Assembly: GCF_004917075.1 (NCBI RefSeq)
Contig: NZ_SSYB01000002.1
Location: forward strand, 62,001 to 126,000
Source of the DNA: Geomonas edaphica
GTDB lineage: Bacteria > Desulfobacterota > Desulfuromonadia > Geobacterales > Geobacteraceae
Length of the DNA: 64,000 nt
Direction: 5' to 3'
The notes beneath the pieces were generated by a model. That model saw only the letters and a program-made list of their open reading frames with translations. It did no database searches and was not told where the DNA came from. A program made the position numbers and the translations under genes. Each line of letters opens with the position of its first letter. Position 1 is the first letter of the stretch. This document shows, piece by piece, positions 29,043-37,182 of this stretch.

Positions 29043-30446
29043 CTAGGCCGGTTGCACCGCGGCCTGAGCCTTGCCGACGGTGATGGTTTTGTAGATGTTG
29101 TAGAGGAAGAGCAGGAGACCGGCGAGATAGATGACGCCGCCCGCCGCCCGCATGTACCAGTAGGGGTAGAGCTCAGCCATGGTCTCGATGAAGCTGTAGT
29201 GCAGGCTTCCGTCCGGGTTGGTCGCGTTCAGCATGGCCGCCTGCTGCACGCCGGCGATCCACATGGTGATGGAGAAGATGAGCTGCCCGGTCAGCACGAG
29301 CCAGAAATGCATGTTCGCCATCGGTATGCTGTAGACCTCGGTGTGATAGAGCCTCGGGACCGTGTAGTAGATGGCGGCGAAGAGGACGAGCGAGACCCAG
29401 CCGAGCGTCCCCATGTGCACGTGCCCGGGTACCCAGTCGGTGAAGTGGATGAAGGCGGAGAAGGTGCGGATCGACTGCGACGGCCCCTGCAGCGTCTGCA
29501 TGCCGTAGAAGGTGATGCCGAAGATCAAGAACTTGACCAGGTAGTTCTCGCGCATCTGGTGCCACTGCCCGTTCATCGAGAAGTAGCCATTGAAGACGGC
29601 GGCCCAGGAGGGGGCGATCAGCATGACCGAGAAGCCCATGGCGAGCGTCTGGACCCAGTCCGGGACCGGGGCCCAGAGCAGGTGGTGCGCGCCGGTCCAG
29701 AGGTACATGAAGATGAGGCTCCAGAAGGCGACGACGCCCATCCTATGGCTGTAGATGGGGACGCCGGTAGCCTTGGGGAGGAAGTAGTAGAAGATGGCCA
29801 GAGGCGGCGTGGTGAGCACCATGGCGACCGCGTTGTGCCCGTACCACCACTGCACGTTCGCGTCGTTGGCGCCCGCGTAGGCGGAGTAGGACTTGGTGAG
29901 CGAGACCGGGATGGACGCGTTGTTCACGAGGTAGAGCACCGCGACCCCCACCAGGGTGGCGAGGATGTACCAGAGCGAGATGTACATCTGCTCCTCGCGC
30001 CGTTTCACGATGGTCATGACGATGTTCACCGCAAAGATCACCCAGAGCACCACGACGAGGCTTGCCACCGGCCACTCGAGCTCGGCGTATTCCTTGGAGC
30101 GGTTCATCCCCATGGCGAGGGTCACCGCGGCGAGTGCTATCACCACGTTGAAGAGCCACAGCTGGGCCTTAGCGAGTGCCGGGCTCCAGAGGCTCGTTCG
30201 CGTCAGGCGCTGCGTGATGTAGATGAAAAAGGCCATGAAGCTGCCGATACCCCAGCCGAAGATCCCGGCGTTGGTGTGGATCGGGCGCAGTCGGCCGTAG
30301 GTGAGGTAGGGGGGGAAGTTGAGTTGCGGGAAGGCAATCTGGAACGAGATGAAGACCCCGACCAGCACCGCCACGAGACCCCACACCATGCTCCAGATGA
30401 TAAACCCTTTGACGATGTCGTCAGCGTACCCATCCTGTTGGTTCAT
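29043..30446 (-). CDS. ccoN: Cbb3-type cytochrome c oxidase catalytic subunit CcoN
   Basis: This 467-residue, 12-helix heme-copper oxidase subunit reduces O2 at the heme b3-CuB site. It lines up with Pseudomonas stutzeri CcoN at a constant offset of three residues: CuB ligands His204, His254 and His255, cross-linking Tyr248 (in MYLWTGAHH) and heme ligands His342 and His344 (GHVHMG). The near-invariant Glu of the FEGP motif (Glu323 in P. stutzeri) is Gln320 here (LQGP). AGGAGG precedes the ATG. It is the first gene of the run and faces a 378-base upstream region. Confidence 0.94.
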   Translation of the reverse strand: MNQQDGYADDIVKGFIIWSMVWGLVAVLVGVFISFQIAFPQLNFPPYLTYGRLRPIHTNAGIFGWGIGSFMAFFIYITQRLTRTSLWSPALAKAQLWLFNVVIALAAVTLAMGMNRSKEYAELEWPVASLVVVLWVIFAVNIVMTIVKRREEQMYISLWYILATLVGVAVLYLVNNASIPVSLTKSYSAYAGANDANVQWWYGHNAVAMVLTTPPLAIFYYFLPKATGVPIYSHRMGVVAFWSLIFMYLWTGAHHLLWAPVPDWVQTLAMGFSVMLIAPSWAAVFNGYFSMNGQWHQMRENYLVKFLIFGITFYGMQTLQGPSQSIRTFSAFIHFTDWVPGHVHMGTLGWVSLVLFAAIYYTVPRLYHTEVYSIPMANMHFWLVLTGQLIFSITMWIAGVQQAAMLNATNPDGSLHYSFIETMAELYPYWYMRAAGGVIYLAGLLLFLYNIYKTITVGKAQAAVQPA

Positions 30447-30824
30447 GCCGTCCTCCTGGGGATGAATGGATCAATAAAGGCAACTACTGGACGATGGTGA
30501 AATCGTGCCGTCACCCGTCGCTCTGTTGCCGGAAGCTTCTGTCATAAATGTTGGATCTGCCGTGACTTTGTCTGAAGGGTAGAGTTATTGTCGGAGGAAC
30601 GTCCAATGATGCCGCAATAACAAAGTGTTAGTTTAAGTGGTAATCACGCTTTAGCAAGCATTCCGCTTGTATACGGGTTAATTTTTTACCCCCTTTTGGC
30701 TGTAGAAAACGGCAGGGGTGCCGAATAGGCAAAGTGAGGGCGTTCCCGCGTTGACTGGCGCGGGTTCCCAGCTACCCTATTTGATGGCGTATGGACCGGA
30801 CGACGCGTACATCCCGAGGATCAT
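30447..30824. other. 378-base divergent intergenic region, ccoN / coiled-coil protein
   Basis: This gap must hold the promoters of the minus-strand cco operon and of the plus-strand gene at 30825. I see an AT-rich centre (30600-30710) and on the minus strand TTGCTA and AAACTA 17 bases apart (about 30655-30627), a weak candidate for the cco promoter. TTGATCCATTCATC near 30475-30462 (minus) only half matches an FNR box. No open frame of note. Confidence 0.4.
30751..30778 (+). promoter_or_regulatory. Possible promoter for the coiled-coil membrane protein
   Basis: TTGACT (30751-30756) and TACCCT (30773-30778) are 16 bases apart, 47 bases before the ATG at 30825. The -10 match is weak. Confidence 0.35.
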
Positions 30825-31493
30825 ATGAGTACAGGCGAACTTATCTACTATATTGCGGCAGGTGCAACCCTTCTCGTTGTCTGGATCGGGGCGACCTACT
30901 GGGCGGTCAACTTCTTCATCAGGCAGGTAACCCAGCAGAGCTGCCACGATTTCAGGATGCGCATGATGGCCGAAGCGGAAAGGGCCTTGAAGCTGTTCCG
31001 GGAGGGGCTATGCGAGCAGATCGTACAGCAGGAGAACAAGTCCGACGCGTTGGCGCGGCTCTACGCCACCCTCATCGACCAGTTGCGGCTCGGCAGGGAG
31101 TTTATAGGTTCGGTGACAGAGGGGGAGCGGTCCCGGGCGGAGAAACAGCTGAGAACCATCAGGGGCACCGGTGAGAGTTTCGCCGATACCTTCCAGAAGC
31201 AGGGGCTCTTTTTCTCCGAGGAGTTCACCAGGACGGTGAAGGACCTCCTGACCCAGCAGAAGGCGGCACAGGAGCGTCTGGAGGAACTGCTGCGTCGGGT
31301 GCAACGGGAGCCGCAGAACGCGCTCGCTCTAGACGACCTGAAGAAGGAATGGGGGCAGTTCGAAGACCATCTGAACCGGCTCATGGATTTTGTGCGCAAC
31401 GAGTTCCGCAGGCGCAACCCGGTGAGCAGCGTGATGATGAAGTGGCTGAACGAGACACCGCCGTCAGGGGCGTCAGCCCCTCCTCCCAGCTAG
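30825..31493 (+). CDS. Membrane-anchored coiled-coil protein, function unknown
   Basis: This is a 222-residue protein. One N-terminal helix (about 7-33, IYYIAAGATLLVVWIGATYW) is followed by a long, highly charged helical region likely to form coiled coil (AEAERALKLFREGLCEQIV; LLTQQKAAQERLEELLRRV) and a Pro/Ser-rich end. Two cysteines (QSCHDF, GLCEQI) are near the membrane. I do not recognise a family. It converges with a 57-residue Cys protein, the two stop codons overlapping by three bases. It lies between the cbb3 operon and hcp. Confidence 0.7.
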   Translation: MSTGELIYYIAAGATLLVVWIGATYWAVNFFIRQVTQQSCHDFRMRMMAEAERALKLFREGLCEQIVQQENKSDALARLYATLIDQLRLGREFIGSVTEGERSRAEKQLRTIRGTGESFADTFQKQGLFFSEEFTRTVKDLLTQQKAAQERLEELLRRVQREPQNALALDDLKKEWGQFEDHLNRLMDFVRNEFRRRNPVSSVMMKWLNETPPSGASAPPPS

Positions 31494-31663
31494 TCCTTCT
31501 TGTCCAGCGGTTCGGGCTTGCAGAGATAGTCATCCTTCTTGGCCGCCCGACCGCATTTCTTGCAGAGGTAGCGCGGTTCCGCCACGATTTTCTTCAACTC
31601 CTTCAGGTTGTCCTTGATCTCGTCCTTGTCCCACTTGCACAGTGTTTTCGTGTCCTTCCCCAT
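31490..31663 (-). CDS. Small Cys-motif protein (57 aa)
   Basis: This is a 57-residue lysine-rich protein. The ATG at 31663 follows AGAGAGGAAC at a good distance. The sequence holds LCKW, then RYLCKKCGRAA and a last YLCKPEP, giving a CxxC pair and two further single cysteines that could bind one zinc or an Fe-S cluster. Its tail overlaps the convergent coiled-coil gene. It is divergent from hcp with about 190 bases between, so it may share that control region. The codon use and ribosome site look real, but no function can be named. Confidence 0.6.
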   Translation of the reverse strand: MGKDTKTLCKWDKDEIKDNLKELKKIVAEPRYLCKKCGRAAKKDDYLCKPEPLDKKD

Positions 31664-31856
31664 GGTGTTCCTCTCTCTTTGAAGTCAATTTATCTGTATC
31701 AGGAAACGTTGCGGCACTTATTAGCAATCGTGCTTGCGTGTTAAGCTGATTTAATATTGTTTTTGTGTCAGTGCGGTTGAAATGAAATTCTTTCCCGATA
31801 TAGTAAATCAGTTTTCGAAATTTCCCAGTGACATCAATAGAAAAGGAGGATTTCAT

Positions 31857-33503
31857 ATGTCGATGTTTTGCCGTCAATGTGAGCAGGCCGCCAAGGGGAC
31901 CGGGTGCGAGGTAGTGGGGGTATGCGGTAAGAATCCCGAGGTTGCCGCCCTGCTCGACCTGATGATGTACGGGCTCAAGGGACTGGCCATCTATGCTGAC
32001 AAGGCAAGGGAGCTCAACGCGCGCAACACCGTTGCGGACATGTACCTTGTCGAGGGGCTCTTCACCACGGTTACCAACGTCGATTTCGATCCTGTTCAGC
32101 TCGCCGGTAAGCTGAGGAAGTGCTACGACCTGAAAGAGCAGGTGAAGTCGATGTACGAGACCGCCTACCGCGAGCAGAAGGGGGGCGAGGCGCCCGCCAT
32201 CACCGCGGGACCGGCAGCTTGGGTGATCGCCGACAACCTCGAGGGGCTCGTGGCTCAGGGGCAGGCGCAAGGGGTGAAGACCCAGCAAAGCGACCCGGAT
32301 CTCCTCTCCGCCATCGAGATCATCATCTACGGTCTAAAGGGTATGGCCGCCTACGCGAACCACGCCTGTCTCCTCGGCAAGACCGACGAGGAGGTCTACG
32401 CCTTCTTCCACAAGGCGCTCGCCGCCACCACCGATCCGACCAAGGGGCTCATGGATCTGGTCGGCATCGCCATGGAATGCGGCAAGGTGAACATCAAGGT
32501 CATGGAGATGCTGAACACCGGGCATGTCGAGCACTACGGCCACCCGGTCCCGACCAAGGTGCAGCTTGGCACCCGCAAGAACAAGGGGATCCTGGTTTCC
32601 GGCCACGACCTGCGCATGCTCGAGGAACTCCTCAAGCAGACCGAAGGGAAGGGGATCGACATATACACCCACGGCGAGATGCTTCCGGCCCACGGCTACC
32701 CCGGGCTCAAGAAGTACGCGCACCTCTACGGCAACTTCGGCGGCGCGTGGCAGGACCAGGCTAAAGAGTTCCCGAACTTCCCCGGCGCGATCATCTTCAA
32801 CACGAACTGCATCCAGCGCCCGGCGGACAACTACAAGGACCGTCTCTTCACCTGGGGCGAGGTGGGGTGGCCGGGTGCCAAGCACCTGACCGGCTACAAG
32901 TTCGACGAGGTGATCAACAAGGCGCTCGAATGTCCCGACATGCCCGACGCGCCGGGACAGGAGATCCTTACCGGCTTCGGCCATAACGCGGTGCTCGGCG
33001 TCGCGGACAAGGTGATCGAGGCGGTGAAGGCGGGGGCGGTGAAGCACTTCTTCCTGATCGGCGGCTGCGACGGCGCTAAGAGCGGGAGGAACTACTACAC
33101 CGAGTTCGCCGAAAAGGTGCCGAAGGACTGCGTCATCCTGACCCTTGCCTGCGGCAAGTACCGCTTCAACAAGCTTGAGTTCGGCGACATCGGCGGGATC
33201 CCGAGGCTTCTCGACGTCGGACAGTGCAACGACGCCTACTCCGCGGTGCAGATCGCCTCGGCGCTGGCGGGTGCCTTCAACTGCGGTCTGAACGACCTGC
33301 CGCTCTCCTTCATCCTTTCCTGGTACGAGCAGAAGGCGCACGTGATCCTGCTGTCGCTTCTGTACCTGGGCGTGAAGAACATCAAGCTGGGGCCGGCGCT
33401 TCCCGCGTACCTCTCCCCGAACGTGCTGCAGTTCCTGGTCGACAACTTCAACATCGGTCAGATCGGCAACGTCGACGCCGATCTGCAGGCGGCTCTCGCG
33501 TAG
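31857..33503 (+). CDS. hcp: Hybrid cluster protein / hydroxylamine reductase, class I
   Basis: This is a 548-residue cytoplasmic Fe-S enzyme. The ATG at 31857 (MSMFCRQCEQAAKGTGC) follows AAGGAGGA at 31842-31849; the longer frame from 31782 is rejected. The N-terminal cysteines follow C-x2-C-x8-C-x5-C, the class I pattern of strict anaerobes with a [4Fe-4S] cluster. Hybrid-cluster ligands are present in FNTNCIQRP, LIGGCDGAKSGRNYY and LACGKYRFNK. Hcp is a high-affinity NO reductase in vivo and reduces hydroxylamine in vitro. No hcr reductase gene is adjacent. Its place beside norCB and ric fits nitrosative stress defence. Confidence 0.95.
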   Translation: MSMFCRQCEQAAKGTGCEVVGVCGKNPEVAALLDLMMYGLKGLAIYADKARELNARNTVADMYLVEGLFTTVTNVDFDPVQLAGKLRKCYDLKEQVKSMYETAYREQKGGEAPAITAGPAAWVIADNLEGLVAQGQAQGVKTQQSDPDLLSAIEIIIYGLKGMAAYANHACLLGKTDEEVYAFFHKALAATTDPTKGLMDLVGIAMECGKVNIKVMEMLNTGHVEHYGHPVPTKVQLGTRKNKGILVSGHDLRMLEELLKQTEGKGIDIYTHGEMLPAHGYPGLKKYAHLYGNFGGAWQDQAKEFPNFPGAIIFNTNCIQRPADNYKDRLFTWGEVGWPGAKHLTGYKFDEVINKALECPDMPDAPGQEILTGFGHNAVLGVADKVIEAVKAGAVKHFFLIGGCDGAKSGRNYYTEFAEKVPKDCVILTLACGKYRFNKLEFGDIGGIPRLLDVGQCNDAYSAVQIASALAGAFNCGLNDLPLSFILSWYEQKAHVILLSLLYLGVKNIKLGPALPAYLSPNVLQFLVDNFNIGQIGNVDADLQAALA

Positions 33504-33569
33504 TAGCGGCAAAAGAAGCAGTAGCGGTATAAGACACAGAAAAAGAAGTAGGTAGCTCCTTAGTCTCTG

Positions 33570-33604
33570 CGCCAGGTCCTCTCAGACCTGGCGCCTTTTT
33601 TTTA
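33570..33604 (+). terminator. Rho-independent terminator after hcp
   Basis: A perfect 10-bp stem (GCGCCAGGTC) with loop CTCTCA is followed by CTTTTTTTT, 66 bases after the hcp stop. Confidence 0.93.
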
Positions 33605-33628
33605 TTCGCCCGACTTTACTGGTGTGAA

Positions 33629-33676
33629 CGAAGGAAGGGGACCTTGCTGTTTGCAGGGTCCCCTTCTTTATTCCCC
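33629..33676. terminator. Hairpin in the hcp-norB convergent gap
   Basis: AAGGGGACCTTGC pairs with GCAGGGTCCCCTT with one G-U pair. The plus side is followed by CTTTATT; the minus side has no clear T run. It sits just after the norB stop, so it may end the norCB transcript or act as a second stop for hcp. Confidence 0.5.
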
Positions 33677-33680
33677 TCTG

Positions 33681-35051
33681 CTAGATGTCGGCTGCCGGAG
33701 CGACCACCGGCTCCGGCGCCGGGAGGTTGGAGGGCCTGATGGTGAAGAGGTGGTAGACGGTGATGACGACGCCGGCCAGGAAAACGAGGCCGACACCGAA
33801 GGCGACCCGGAACCAGAACATCATGGTTAGGTGCGCCGTGCTGTAACCGATATCCAGGAAGCGTTCCAGGTAGGTCTGCAGGATTCCGGCGATGCCGAAG
33901 ACGAGCCCCAAGATGAACATCCCGATGGTGGTGATCCAGAAGCCCCACTTGCCCAACTGGTCGTCATACTTGTTGATCCCTTTGAGGCGCGGCATGGCGA
34001 AGTAGAAGATGGTCAGGTTCAAAAGGGCGTAGGCGCCGAAGAAGGCTAAGTGGCCGTGCGAGACGGTGACCTGGCTGCCGTGGGTGTAGTAGTTGATCGG
34101 CGGCAGCGTGTGCATGAAGCCCCAAAGACCGGCCCCGACGAGGTGATAGATGGCTAGCCCTATGATGTAATACCAGGTGAGCGGGTTCACGATCGGGTTT
34201 TTGCGCTCACGCACGTGCATCCAGGTGTCGACCACCATGAGCACGATGGGAAGGGGCTCAAGGGCGCTGAAGATGCCGCCCCACCAAATCCAGTAGTCCG
34301 GTGCCCCGATCCAGTAGTAGTGATGGCCCGTGCCGACGATGCCGGTGAAGAGGAAGAGTCCGGTCTCCACGTAGAGCCACTTCTCCACCACTTTCCGATC
34401 CACCCCGGTAACCCTCATGATGATGTAGGCGACGATCGATGCCGTCACCACCTCCCAGGCCCCCTCCACCCAGAGATGGATCACCCACCACCAGTAGTAA
34501 TAATCCGTGTTCAGGTTCTGGTAGAAGGGCATGCCGAAGAGGTACATGAGCGCCAGGAAGGTGACCCCGCCCAGAAGCATCCACTGCAGCGCCGTGCGGA
34601 CCTCGGCTTTTATGATGGTCATGGCGACGTTTGCGATGAACATGAGCGCCGCGACCACGATGACCCAGTCCAAGGGGAGGGGGATTTCCAGGAGCGGCTT
34701 GCCTTGCGTCCATCCGAAGAGAAAGCCCACCACCGCTGTGACCGCCGCGCCGACAAAGATGATGAGTTGCAGGTAGGCGATTTTTTCACTGAAGAGATCC
34801 CTGGAACACTCGGGTGGAAGGATGTAGTAGGTTCCTCCCATGAAGCCGAGCAGCATCCAGGCGACCAGGAGGTTCGTGTGCAGCGCCCGGGCGGTGGAGA
34901 AGGGGAACACGTTCACCAGTTCCTGCGGCAGCGTGAAGGCGTAGTTGATGGAGAGCCAGAGCCCCAGGATCACCTGCAGGATGAAAAGCACCAGGGCAAG
35001 ACGGAAGTACCACAGCGACACCCGCTGGCTTTGGTATTCGATCAGCATCAT
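33681..35051 (-). CDS. norB: Nitric oxide reductase catalytic subunit NorB
   Basis: This 456-residue, 12-helix heme-iron enzyme reduces 2 NO to N2O. The ligands fit the Pseudomonas aeruginosa cNOR spacing exactly: His192, His243 and His244 for FeB, with Glu196, Glu200 (HLWVEGAWE) and Glu265 (FSALEPLP). Low-spin heme ligand His58 is in RALHTN. These Glu residues separate it from cbb3 oxidases despite shared ancestry. The ATG overlaps the norC stop by four bases. No norD or norQ lies beside it; these activation genes are absent from the window. Confidence 0.95.
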   Translation of the reverse strand: MMLIEYQSQRVSLWYFRLALVLFILQVILGLWLSINYAFTLPQELVNVFPFSTARALHTNLLVAWMLLGFMGGTYYILPPECSRDLFSEKIAYLQLIIFVGAAVTAVVGFLFGWTQGKPLLEIPLPLDWVIVVAALMFIANVAMTIIKAEVRTALQWMLLGGVTFLALMYLFGMPFYQNLNTDYYYWWWVIHLWVEGAWEVVTASIVAYIIMRVTGVDRKVVEKWLYVETGLFLFTGIVGTGHHYYWIGAPDYWIWWGGIFSALEPLPIVLMVVDTWMHVRERKNPIVNPLTWYYIIGLAIYHLVGAGLWGFMHTLPPINYYTHGSQVTVSHGHLAFFGAYALLNLTIFYFAMPRLKGINKYDDQLGKWGFWITTIGMFILGLVFGIAGILQTYLERFLDIGYSTAHLTMMFWFRVAFGVGLVFLAGVVITVYHLFTIRPSNLPAPEPVVAPAADI

Positions 35052-35764
35052 TTGCTCACCTCCTTGGTCGACTTAAGGCTCAGGATGAAGTCGGCGATGA
35101 TCCCGGCTGTCTGCGGCGAGACGTCCTGCGGCGGCATGGCGACCCCCGGCCGCACCGATTGCGGGTTGATCATGTAGTTGATCAGGGTCTGGCGGTCGTA
35201 GGTGATCCGGTTGGCGATGGCGGTCAGGTCGCCGCCCACGTTGCGCCCCTGGTTCTCGAAGGTGTGACACCCGCCGCATGCCTGCAGGATGAGGTGCACC
35301 TTGTCGAGCTTCTGCGGCTGGGACTCGCGCAGCTTGTACGCTTCCACGAACTTCTCGTCCTGGGGCGGCCAGTGACGGTTTTCGATATCGCCGACCCAGC
35401 GCAGGAATGTGACCAGTTGCTTCGTCTCCGTTTCGGTGACGCCAAGCTGGGGCATCTTCCGGAAGGAGTTTTTGTACATCACCTCCGGGTGTTGCACGAT
35501 CGAGGCGATGTTGTTCTCGCCCAGGCGGTAGAAAGCCTTGGTCATGTCCGGTGCGTAGTAGCCGCCGAAGCCAAGGATGGTGTGGCAGTCGTTGCAGTTG
35601 TACTTGTGCCAGACTTTCTTGCCTGCCACGACCTGCTCGGTCAATTTGTCGGTGTGGGTGAACTTCGGAGTCTGCTTGTGGAAATCGTAGGTCTGCCAGA
35701 GGAAGATCGCGGCGGAGGAAAGCGTCCCCAGCCAGAAGATCAGACGAGCTGTTTTCCCGGTCAT
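35048..35764 (-). CDS. norC: Nitric oxide reductase subunit NorC, diheme form
   Basis: This 238-residue membrane-anchored cytochrome c passes electrons to NorB. One N-terminal helix (about 7-25) is followed by the NorC domain with C57-N-D-C60-H61, GGYYAPDMTKAF, RKMPQ (axial Met) and FLRWVGDIENRHWPP. Normal NorC ends at about 150 residues; here residues about 155-238 add a second cytochrome c domain with C163-G-G-C166-H167 and VAMPPQDVS. The extra heme may take electrons from a different donor. It is coupled to norB by ATGA. Confidence 0.92.
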   Translation of the reverse strand: MTGKTARLIFWLGTLSSAAIFLWQTYDFHKQTPKFTHTDKLTEQVVAGKKVWHKYNCNDCHTILGFGGYYAPDMTKAFYRLGENNIASIVQHPEVMYKNSFRKMPQLGVTETETKQLVTFLRWVGDIENRHWPPQDEKFVEAYKLRESQPQKLDKVHLILQACGGCHTFENQGRNVGGDLTAIANRITYDRQTLINYMINPQSVRPGVAMPPQDVSPQTAGIIADFILSLKSTKEVSK

Positions 35765-35865
35765 ACCACCCCTCCTGTGTCTGTTGGTTTCTAGATTTCT
35801 TTGAATATTCTAATGATCGAACAGCAGAAGAATATCGTGGGGGAGGGGGAAGTCAACCGTGGAGG

Positions 35866-35912
35866 AAAAACAACACCCCGAAAGGACTGGGGATGTCCGC
35901 TTCGGGGTGTTG
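35866..35912 (-). terminator. Minus-strand terminator downstream of the ric region
   Basis: A perfect 12-bp stem (CAACACCCCGAA with TTCGGGGTGTTG) is followed on the minus strand by TTTTT. It would end transcripts coming from ric and the small frame at 35969-36055, and so separate them from norCB. Confidence 0.85.
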
Positions 35913-35968
35913 TGTGATGCTATGGCTCCCCGGCAGGGGCGCCTCATGTGGGTACTGCCGGCTTCTTT

Positions 35969-36055
35969 TTAATCCTTTCGCCGCCTCAAAGGGCAGAGCG
36001 AAACCGCCGCCATACCCAGCCAGGAGAGCGCGAAGAAAGTCACTATGATCGTCAT
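35969..36055 (-). CDS. Possible 28-residue single-helix membrane peptide
   Basis: This frame is too short for ordinary gene calling. It reads MTIIVTFFALSWLGMAAVSL and ends in CPLRRRKD: one hydrophobic helix with a basic tail, as in real small membrane proteins. AAAGGAGC lies 5-6 bases before the ATG, and a strong minus-strand terminator follows the stop by about 57 bases. It is 113 bases after ric. It could be a small subunit or a regulator peptide of the stress block, or just chance; codon choice is compatible with coding. Confidence 0.4.
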   Translation of the reverse strand: MTIIVTFFALSWLGMAAVSLCPLRRRKD

Positions 36056-36084
36056 GGTTGCTCCTTTGGTTCGTTCACCGCAAG

Positions 36085-36120
36085 TCCCCCTCCCCTTGCG
36101 GGAGGGGGGAGGGGGTGGGG
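36085..36120. repeat. C/G-tract palindromic repeat
   Basis: CCCCCTCCCCTTGCGGGAGG at 36086-36105 and following G-tracts form the same hairpin-type unit as that between ccoQ and ccoP, here between ric and the small membrane frame. Confidence 0.65.
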
Positions 36121-36168
36121 TAAGACGCCATGAGCGTAGGTGGCAGCCTAATGGGAGATGGGGCCCTC

Positions 36169-36891
36169 TCAGAGCTTCGCGGCCTTCGGGAAGAGGATGT
36201 TGTTTTCCAGGTGCACGTGCTTGTGCAGGTCGTCCTCGAACTCCTTCAGCTTCTCGTAAGTGACCATGAAGGTATTGCAGACGTCGTCGGGGACGGTGTA
36301 GTTCCTGGCGAGCCGGCGTATCTCGTGCACAGCAGCGCCGACCTCGTCGTGCTCGTGCCCCAGTTCGGCGAGTACCGCCTTCAGCTTCGTGATCTCTTCG
36401 CCGGCCGGCGACGCGCCCTGCTCGTGCAGTTCCGTCAGCCGTTTGATGGCCGGGAAAAGCTGCTCCTCTTCGCTTTTAAGGTGCTGAGCCATGTCCATGG
36501 CGACCTTCCTGAAGATCTGCGCGATCATCACGACCTCGGGGTGGTTTTCCCCGTGTACCTGGGCGATCTTGTCGGCATAGGCTGCGATGGTAGGGATGTT
36601 CTCCTTGAGGTAGCTGTGATGCTGGTTCTTGATGTAGTCGGCGAGGAAGGGGAGCTCCCAGGCGTCGAAGTTCTGGCTGCGGTCCTGCGGACGGACGGCC
36701 ACCTCTTCGAGCTCGCTGCGCAGCGCCTCGATATCTATGCCTTTTTCCCTGCATGCCTGCGTCAGCGGGACGTTTCCGCCGCAGCAGAAGTCGATGCCGT
36801 ATTTTTCGAGGACCTCGGCGGTGCGGAAGTCTTTTGCGACCACTGAGCCTACGGTTTCAGTCATTGTGGTTTCCTGAGTCTCTTTTTCCAT
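36169..36891 (-). CDS. ric: Iron-sulfur cluster repair di-iron protein (Ric/YtfE/ScdA)
   Basis: This is a 240-residue cytoplasmic protein. The N-terminal ScdA_N domain has DFCCGGNVPLTQAC, and the C-terminal hemerythrin-like domain carries the His/Glu ligands of a di-iron site (NQHHSYL, HLKSEEEQLFP, ELGHEHDEVG, HVHLENNILFP). Such proteins restore Fe-S clusters damaged by NO or peroxide. AAGGAG lies before the ATG at 36891; an internal Met10 is a less likely start. An FNR/DNR-like site lies about 100 bases upstream. Its neighbours hcp, norCB and hemerythrin fit a shared role against NO. Confidence 0.94.
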   Translation of the reverse strand: MEKETQETTMTETVGSVVAKDFRTAEVLEKYGIDFCCGGNVPLTQACREKGIDIEALRSELEEVAVRPQDRSQNFDAWELPFLADYIKNQHHSYLKENIPTIAAYADKIAQVHGENHPEVVMIAQIFRKVAMDMAQHLKSEEEQLFPAIKRLTELHEQGASPAGEEITKLKAVLAELGHEHDEVGAAVHEIRRLARNYTVPDDVCNTFMVTYEKLKEFEDDLHKHVHLENNILFPKAAKL

Positions 36892-36988
36892 GGTGTCGCT
36901 CCTTGGCCGCTGACAAGGGCGGCCGGTTCAGACGTTGTGTGAGCCATCTGCTGTTAAGCCCATGGTAGCACCAACGGCTCAAAAACGT

Positions 36989-37002
36989 ATGATTCAGGTC
37001 AA
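36989..37002 (-). promoter_or_regulatory. Candidate FNR/DNR-type box upstream of ric
   Basis: On the minus strand TTGAC-CTGA-ATCAT matches 8 of 10 fixed positions of the TTGAT-N4-ATCAA consensus used by CRP/FNR-family regulators, some of which sense NO. It is about 100 bases before the ric start. I found no comparably good copy before hcp, norC or ccoN. Confidence 0.35.
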
Positions 37003-37071
37003 GAAAAGGTGCATTCATTCTGATAGTGGGGAGCGCGGCTATGAATTGCCGTCCAAAAAAAGGGCCGTATC

Positions 37072-37120
37072 TGGCCTGACGTTCCCCCCTTTGCGAAGGG
37101 GGGAGCGGGGGGATTTGCCT
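37072..37120. repeat. Dispersed intergenic palindromic repeat (copy 2)
   Basis: GGCCTGACGTTCCCCCCTTT followed by GCGAAGGGGGGAG and GGATTTGCC matches copy 1 at 25995-26042 with a few changes. It sits in the 291-base gap between the bacteriohemerythrin and ric genes. The rest of that gap shows no gene. Confidence 0.75.
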
Positions 37121-37182
37121 TTGTCATTTGAAATATGGAATTGAGAACCCGGCCGACCCAGCAGCGCCCGAAGGCGTGAGAA

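Noticed and set aside
30462-30475. Possible FNR box before ccoN
   Set aside because: Only the left half (TTGAT) matches; the right half reads TCATC in place of ATCAA.
28917-30500. Long plus-strand frame (527 codons) opposite ccoN and ccoO
   Set aside because: It lies antisense to well-identified oxidase genes, is rich in Asp/Glu/His/Arg as high-GC shadow frames are, and contains no recognisable domain.
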